Part shown: piece after piece, positions 61,027-64,000 of the stretch
Position numbering within the stretch: the stretch's first letter is position 1
Layout of the letters: each line of letters opens with the position of its first letter
NCBI GenBank assembly: GCA_964599695.1
Contig: CAZRGP010000008.1
Span: 1 to 64,000 of the forward strand
DNA from: RUG11783 sp964599695
GTDB taxonomy: Bacteria; Bacillota; Clostridia; Oscillospirales; Ruminococcaceae
Length of the DNA stretch: 64,000 nucleotides
Direction of reading: 5' to 3'
Notes under the pieces: model-generated
What the model saw: only the letters and a program-made list of their open reading frames with translations
What the model was told of the DNA's origin: nothing
Databases searched by the model: none
Position numbers and translations under genes: made by a program

Positions 61027-62285
61027 TGAAAATAAAGACGAAAACAGCTACCTATGAAGAAGTGATGTCGCTTCCTCCGTTTCAGCATCAAAAACCGCAA
61101 AAACCGGATATATTCTTTCGTACGCTTGTGAGGCTCCTTTCTGAAGGGGACTTAAAAGCCGTGAATTTCAAATATACATCGGATGACATCTCTTCACTGA
61201 AGGATCAGCCATGCTTCATTCTGATGAATCACTCGAGTTTCATCGATCTCGAGATAGCCTCTAAGATGCTGTATCCGAGGCCTTATTCGATCATATGTAC
61301 TTCTGACGGTTTTGTCGGAAAGGATTGGTTGCTGAGAAAGATAGGGTGTATTCCCACAGAGAAGTTTGTCAGCGATGTTATATTGCTCAAAGATATTCTC
61401 TATGCCGTGAAGAAACTCAATAACAGTATTCTGATGTATCCTGAAGCAAGTTATTCTTTTGACGGAACTGCAACGGATCTTCCTTCAGGACTGGGTAAAT
61501 TCATAAAAAAACTCGGTATACCTGTCCTGTTTATCAAGACTGAAGGTGCATTCGCACGGGATCCTCTTTACAATATGCTTCAGAAACGGAAAGTTGATGT
61601 ATCCGCTCATCTGCGCTATCTCCTGTCTCCTGAACAGATTAAAGATAAAACGGGAGAGGAGATCGATGCAGTTCTTAAGGAAGCATTCACGTTTGATAAT
61701 TTTAGGTGGCAAAAAGAGAATCATGTGGTGATCGATGAACCCTTCAGAGCAGATGGCCTTGAGAGAATCTTGTATAAATGCCCTTGTTGCGGAGCAGAAG
61801 GTCACACAAAGGGAAAAGGCATCAGACTGGAGTGTTCCGGCTGTGGAGCACAATGGGTGATGAATGAACTGGGTGAAGTGATTAGGCAGAACGGAGAAAA
61901 CCGATTTACACACATACCGGATTGGTATAGTTGGGAAAGAGAATGTGTTCGTCAGGAGATCATTGAAGGAACCTATAAGCTGAATGTACCTGTCTCGATC
62001 GGGCTTATGGTTAACCATGAAGCAATCTACATGGTAGGGGATGGCAAGCTTATCCATGACAACAATGGATTTCACCTCAGCGCGGATGATGGTTCGTTCA
62101 ACTATGAGCAGGCACCTCAGGCTTCATACAGCTGTTATTCAGATTATTATTGGTACGAACTTGGAGATATTATTTGTATTGGTGAGAAGAAATGTTTGTA
62201 CTATTGCTTCCCCAAGGTGGAAGGAGTCGTAGCTAAGACACGACTTGCTACTGAAGAATTGTATAAGCTTGTAAATAAGCGGTAG
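61026..62285 (+). CDS. PlsC-type acyltransferase with C-terminal zinc ribbon and extra domain
   Basis: 419 aa. Residues 1-235 form a lysophospholipid acyltransferase domain: the HX4D motif is in LMNHSSFID, the acceptor region GCIPTEKFV, and the EGTR-like box reads YPEASYSFDG. It lacks an obvious membrane helix. Residues about 248-280 form a zinc ribbon (CPCCGAEG...CSGCGAQW), followed by about 135 residues with a beta-rich look. This fusion is unusual for PlsC. Start ATG 61026 overlaps the U32 stop (TGATG) and has AGGGAGG 7 bases upstream, so translation is coupled. Substrate unknown; membrane-lipid or lipid-carrier acylation is likely. Confidence 0.85.
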   Translation: MKIKTKTATYEEVMSLPPFQHQKPQKPDIFFRTLVRLLSEGDLKAVNFKYTSDDISSLKDQPCFILMNHSSFIDLEIASKMLYPRPYSIICTSDGFVGKDWLLRKIGCIPTEKFVSDVILLKDILYAVKKLNNSILMYPEASYSFDGTATDLPSGLGKFIKKLGIPVLFIKTEGAFARDPLYNMLQKRKVDVSAHLRYLLSPEQIKDKTGEEIDAVLKEAFTFDNFRWQKENHVVIDEPFRADGLERILYKCPCCGAEGHTKGKGIRLECSGCGAQWVMNELGEVIRQNGENRFTHIPDWYSWERECVRQEIIEGTYKLNVPVSIGLMVNHEAIYMVGDGKLIHDNNGFHLSADDGSFNYEQAPQASYSCYSDYYWYELGDIICIGEKKCLYYCFPKVEGVVAKTRLATEELYKLVNKR

Positions 62286-62305
62286 GGCACATCGCAGGAT
62301 ATGGA

Positions 62306-62342
62306 AGAACCCATTATCGACATAAGGTCGATAATGGGTTCT
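62306..62342. terminator. Terminator of the U32-acyltransferase operon
   Basis: Perfect 16-bp stem AGAACCCATTATCGAC with complement and a 5-base loop, then GTTTAT on the plus strand. It lies between convergent genes. Confidence 0.88.
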
Positions 62343-62372
62343 GTTTATCTCAAAGAGTCAGATAGTGTTTTA

Positions 62373-63086
62373 TCAAAATGTGTAATAACCTCTTTCTTTC
62401 GCTTCCTGAAGAAAGCGCATTGTACCTGCGTAATCCAGAGGCTCGCGATGGGAGTGAAGGAAACAGTTGAAATCCAGTTTACTTACGGAGTCGGTATAAA
62501 GAGCCAGGAGATGGGGATCATAGGCGATATTGGGAAGAGAGAAATTGCCTGCAGAAGAATCTCCTGCAAATACCATGCCATCTTTTGGAATATAGATCAG
62601 TGTGCTGTCGTCCGAATGTGGTCCATCTACATGGAAGGCTTCGACGGTTAAGTTATCCAGATTGATCGAGATCTTGTCGGTAAAAACAATATCTGCGGAT
62701 TTGGGAGAGATCAGATCAGAGGACGGATACTCCGCTCTGGCGAACTCTTCCTTTTCATAGAATGCTTCAATCTCTTCGTGCGTCCATTGTTCCATTTTTC
62801 TAAGATGGGATTGAGTTTTATCGCTTGCGATAACGGGAGCGGCTACTTCGGGGATCCCTAGAGTATGATCCCAGTGCCAATGCGTAATGAGACAAAAAGA
62901 GGGATGAGGAAAATGGTGTTGATCCAATACGGCGAGAAATTCCCTGTAATGCATAGGGCTGTTCCCGGCGTCAACGACAATTGCTTTGCCGCTTTCGCTT
63001 AAAATATATCCCAGCGAAGGACGATCGGTATGCGGTTCGGAGTTGGTATACCAGCAATGTTGTGTCAGTTGTCTGATTTCTAGCAT
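62373..63086 (-). CDS. MBL-fold metallo-hydrolase
   Basis: A 237-aa metallo-beta-lactamase-fold enzyme. The metal motif is THWHWDHTLG. VVDAGNS, the FHVDGPHSDDSTLIY region and GDSSAGNF supply the remaining ligands, and LHSHREPL is near the end. The members vary from glyoxalase II to RNA and nucleotide hydrolases; the motif set gives no substrate. It starts 7 bases inside the end of the N-glycosidase gene, so the two are translationally coupled. Confidence 0.9.
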   Translation of the reverse strand: MLEIRQLTQHCWYTNSEPHTDRPSLGYILSESGKAIVVDAGNSPMHYREFLAVLDQHHFPHPSFCLITHWHWDHTLGIPEVAAPVIASDKTQSHLRKMEQWTHEEIEAFYEKEEFARAEYPSSDLISPKSADIVFTDKISINLDNLTVEAFHVDGPHSDDSTLIYIPKDGMVFAGDSSAGNFSLPNIAYDPHLLALYTDSVSKLDFNCFLHSHREPLDYAGTMRFLQEAKERGYYTF

Positions 63087-63517
63087 ATTTGCCCTCCGTT
63101 TTCCGCTATAAGATCCATGAGAGAGGAGAATAACATATCTTCCGTGTTGTAGAACGACACATGGAAATACTGGTCACCAGATATCATCGCGGATAAGCCG
63201 GAAGAAATATTATCTTTCTGGCGAGAGAAGACATATGTTGGTTTGTGGAGCTGTTTAGCCATTGCAAGCTCATAGCCAACTCCGAGTGATGGTGTGGTAC
63301 ATTCAGCAATTACCATATCCGCCTCTTCGAGCCACGCCATGTCCTCAGACCATATTTGGTGGTCGCTTTTATCCTTTTCAAGTCCAAAAACTTCAGGCGA
63401 AGCAATATGTTCGGTTAAAACAGTATGGCCGGAGTCTTTTAAAAACTGAATGATCTTTTGATAGAGAGCAACGTCGTTTCGTCCTCCACGTATAGATCCA
63501 CAAAAATAGATTTTCAT
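63080..63517 (-). CDS. DNPH1-like 2'-deoxynucleoside 5'-phosphate N-hydrolase
   Basis: 145 aa, nucleoside 2-deoxyribosyltransferase superfamily. KIYFCGSIRGGRNDVALYQ, HTVLTEHI, DMAWLEEADMVIAECTTPSLGVGYELAMA and LSAMI are close to the human DNPH1/Rcl pattern. DNPH1 hydrolyses deoxyribonucleoside monophosphates, notably damaged ones, to base and deoxyribose 5-phosphate. The Asp/Glu catalytic pair (in MVIAECT and GVGYELA) looks intact. ATG 63517 is chosen over a longer frame, AAGGAAG lying 8 bases upstream. The overlapping MBL-fold gene may act on the same pathway (inference). Confidence 0.88.
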   Translation of the reverse strand: MKIYFCGSIRGGRNDVALYQKIIQFLKDSGHTVLTEHIASPEVFGLEKDKSDHQIWSEDMAWLEEADMVIAECTTPSLGVGYELAMAKQLHKPTYVFSRQKDNISSGLSAMISGDQYFHVSFYNTEDMLFSSLMDLIAENGGQIC

Positions 63518-63588
63518 AGTAAAACTTCCTTTTTTCAATTATTATACATCTGAAAAGCCATCAAAAAACAGTTGGCAATAGATACGAA

Positions 63589-63614
63589 AAACGGCGGCCG
63601 GATGGCCGCCGTTT
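63589..63614 (-). terminator. Terminator of the desulfoferrodoxin gene
   Basis: Perfect 11-bp stem AAACGGCGGCC with complement and a 4-base loop. On the minus strand the distal arm runs into TTTTT. Confidence 0.9.
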
Positions 63615-63631
63615 AGGATATTGGGATTAGA

Positions 63632-64000
63632 TTAGGCTTTCCAGAGTCCGTGGAGATTGCAGTAGGCATAACATGCTTCGACAGACTCGTTTTCGAGAAG
63701 CAGGAACTCCGCCTTGGGCTCACTGTCAGGGGAAAGAAGTTTTCTCTGATTACCCAAGTTGGTACAGAGCACGACCCAGCCGATATAATGAGCGTCGGTC
63801 ATAGGATGAGGTGCAGTGCCAACATTCACGGTGACCTTATTTCCTTCAACATTCACAACAGGAACATGCTTTTCGTTAGCAGCATCTGTTGTGTTGGGAA
63901 GGATTTCTTCCATTTTTTGCCCACAGCAAAATACCGGTACACCTGAATTCTCTACATAAGCGATGATATTCCCGCAATGAGAGCAGCGATAGAATTTCAT
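63632..64000 (-). CDS. dfx: Desulfoferrodoxin (superoxide reductase)
   Basis: 122 aa, complete; its ATG occupies the last three bases of the window, so its promoter and ribosome binding site lie outside. The N-terminal desulforedoxin-like iron centre is FYRCSHCG with CCGQK (residues 6, 9 and about 26-27). The superoxide-reductase domain follows, with histidines in EKHVPV, PHPMTDAHYIGW and the Cys-x2-His pair in YCNLHGLW. This is the active-site set of neelaredoxin-type centres. It detoxifies superoxide without making oxygen, as in strict anaerobes. It has its own terminator. Confidence 0.95.
   Translation of the reverse strand: MKFYRCSHCGNIIAYVENSGVPVFCCGQKMEEILPNTTDAANEKHVPVVNVEGNKVTVNVGTAPHPMTDAHYIGWVVLCTNLGNQRKLLSPDSEPKAEFLLLENESVEACYAYCNLHGLWKA

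Noticed and set aside
1..64000. CRISPR arrays, toxin-antitoxin pairs, restriction or other defence islands
   Set aside because: I looked for regularly spaced repeats and for the usual gene families and saw none; the window is housekeeping DNA plus one surface-glycan operon.

Overview
The window reads as chromosome from an anaerobic, mid-GC Firmicute of the class Clostridia. Reasons: strong GGAGG-type ribosome binding sites; a RecA-RecX and RimO-CysS order; a desulfoferrodoxin (an anaerobe's superoxide defence); a glycogen phosphorylase; a QueH-type queuosine enzyme; and a YdjI/YdjG/YdjH-like membrane-stress set known from Bacillus. I cannot name a genus. Gene density is high and most operons end in clear intrinsic terminators, which I located by eye as perfect or near-perfect stems. 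There is no CRISPR array, prophage or large island. The only mobile DNA is a decayed IS200/IS605-type element at about 33.56-34.23 kb.

Layout. 0-4.1 kb: an OmpR-type two-component pair, divergent from an NAD synthetase whose glutaminase half looks inactive. 4.1-8 kb: tRNA-Val(GAC), an unexplained structured intergenic element, then an SPFH / zinc-ribbon / TPM-domain module. 8-15.9 kb: nucleoside hydrolase and RarA on the minus strand, divergent from endonuclease III, RecA, RecX, RimO and CysS. 15.9-24 kb: an Mrp-type ATPase and a zinc-ribbon membrane protein, then a long minus-strand block (zapA, dut, maf, a MinD-like ATPase, mgsA, hisS, aspS). The block looks like a shrunken mre-min locus. 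24-28.3 kb: glycogen phosphorylase plus a GH13 hydrolase behind two 33-bp-phased AGTACTGT sites. 28.4-42.7 kb: QueH, a class A PBP, a phosphatase, an XRE regulator, the IS remnant, SecA, an RlmB-type methyltransferase, a protein that resembles a P-type ATPase without its catalytic residues, and an EF-G paralogue that has lost its NKxD motif.

42.8-54.1 kb is one cell-surface glycan operon on the plus strand: a double-domain GT2, a membrane nucleotide-sugar dehydratase, a DegT aminotransferase, an initiating phosphoglycosyl transferase, an RmlC-like epimerase, CapF-like and CapG-like enzymes that point to UDP-L-FucNAc, a GT4, a second GT2, a DUF2304 partner and a GNAT. No flippase or polymerase is in the window. 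54.1-64 kb: a DUF47 protein, tRNA-Leu(TAA), an APH-fold sugar kinase with a ROK-type partner, two divergent U32 proteins, an acyltransferase with a zinc ribbon, an MBL-fold hydrolase overlapping a DNPH1-like N-glycosidase, and desulfoferrodoxin.

The recurring oddity is proteins that keep a fold but have lost catalytic signatures: the NadE glutaminase domain, the MinD-like ATPase, the P-type ATPase-like protein and the EF-G paralogue. These and the shared AGTACTGT operator core are the best candidates for new biology. All residue comparisons were made by eye from memory of the families, without alignments.
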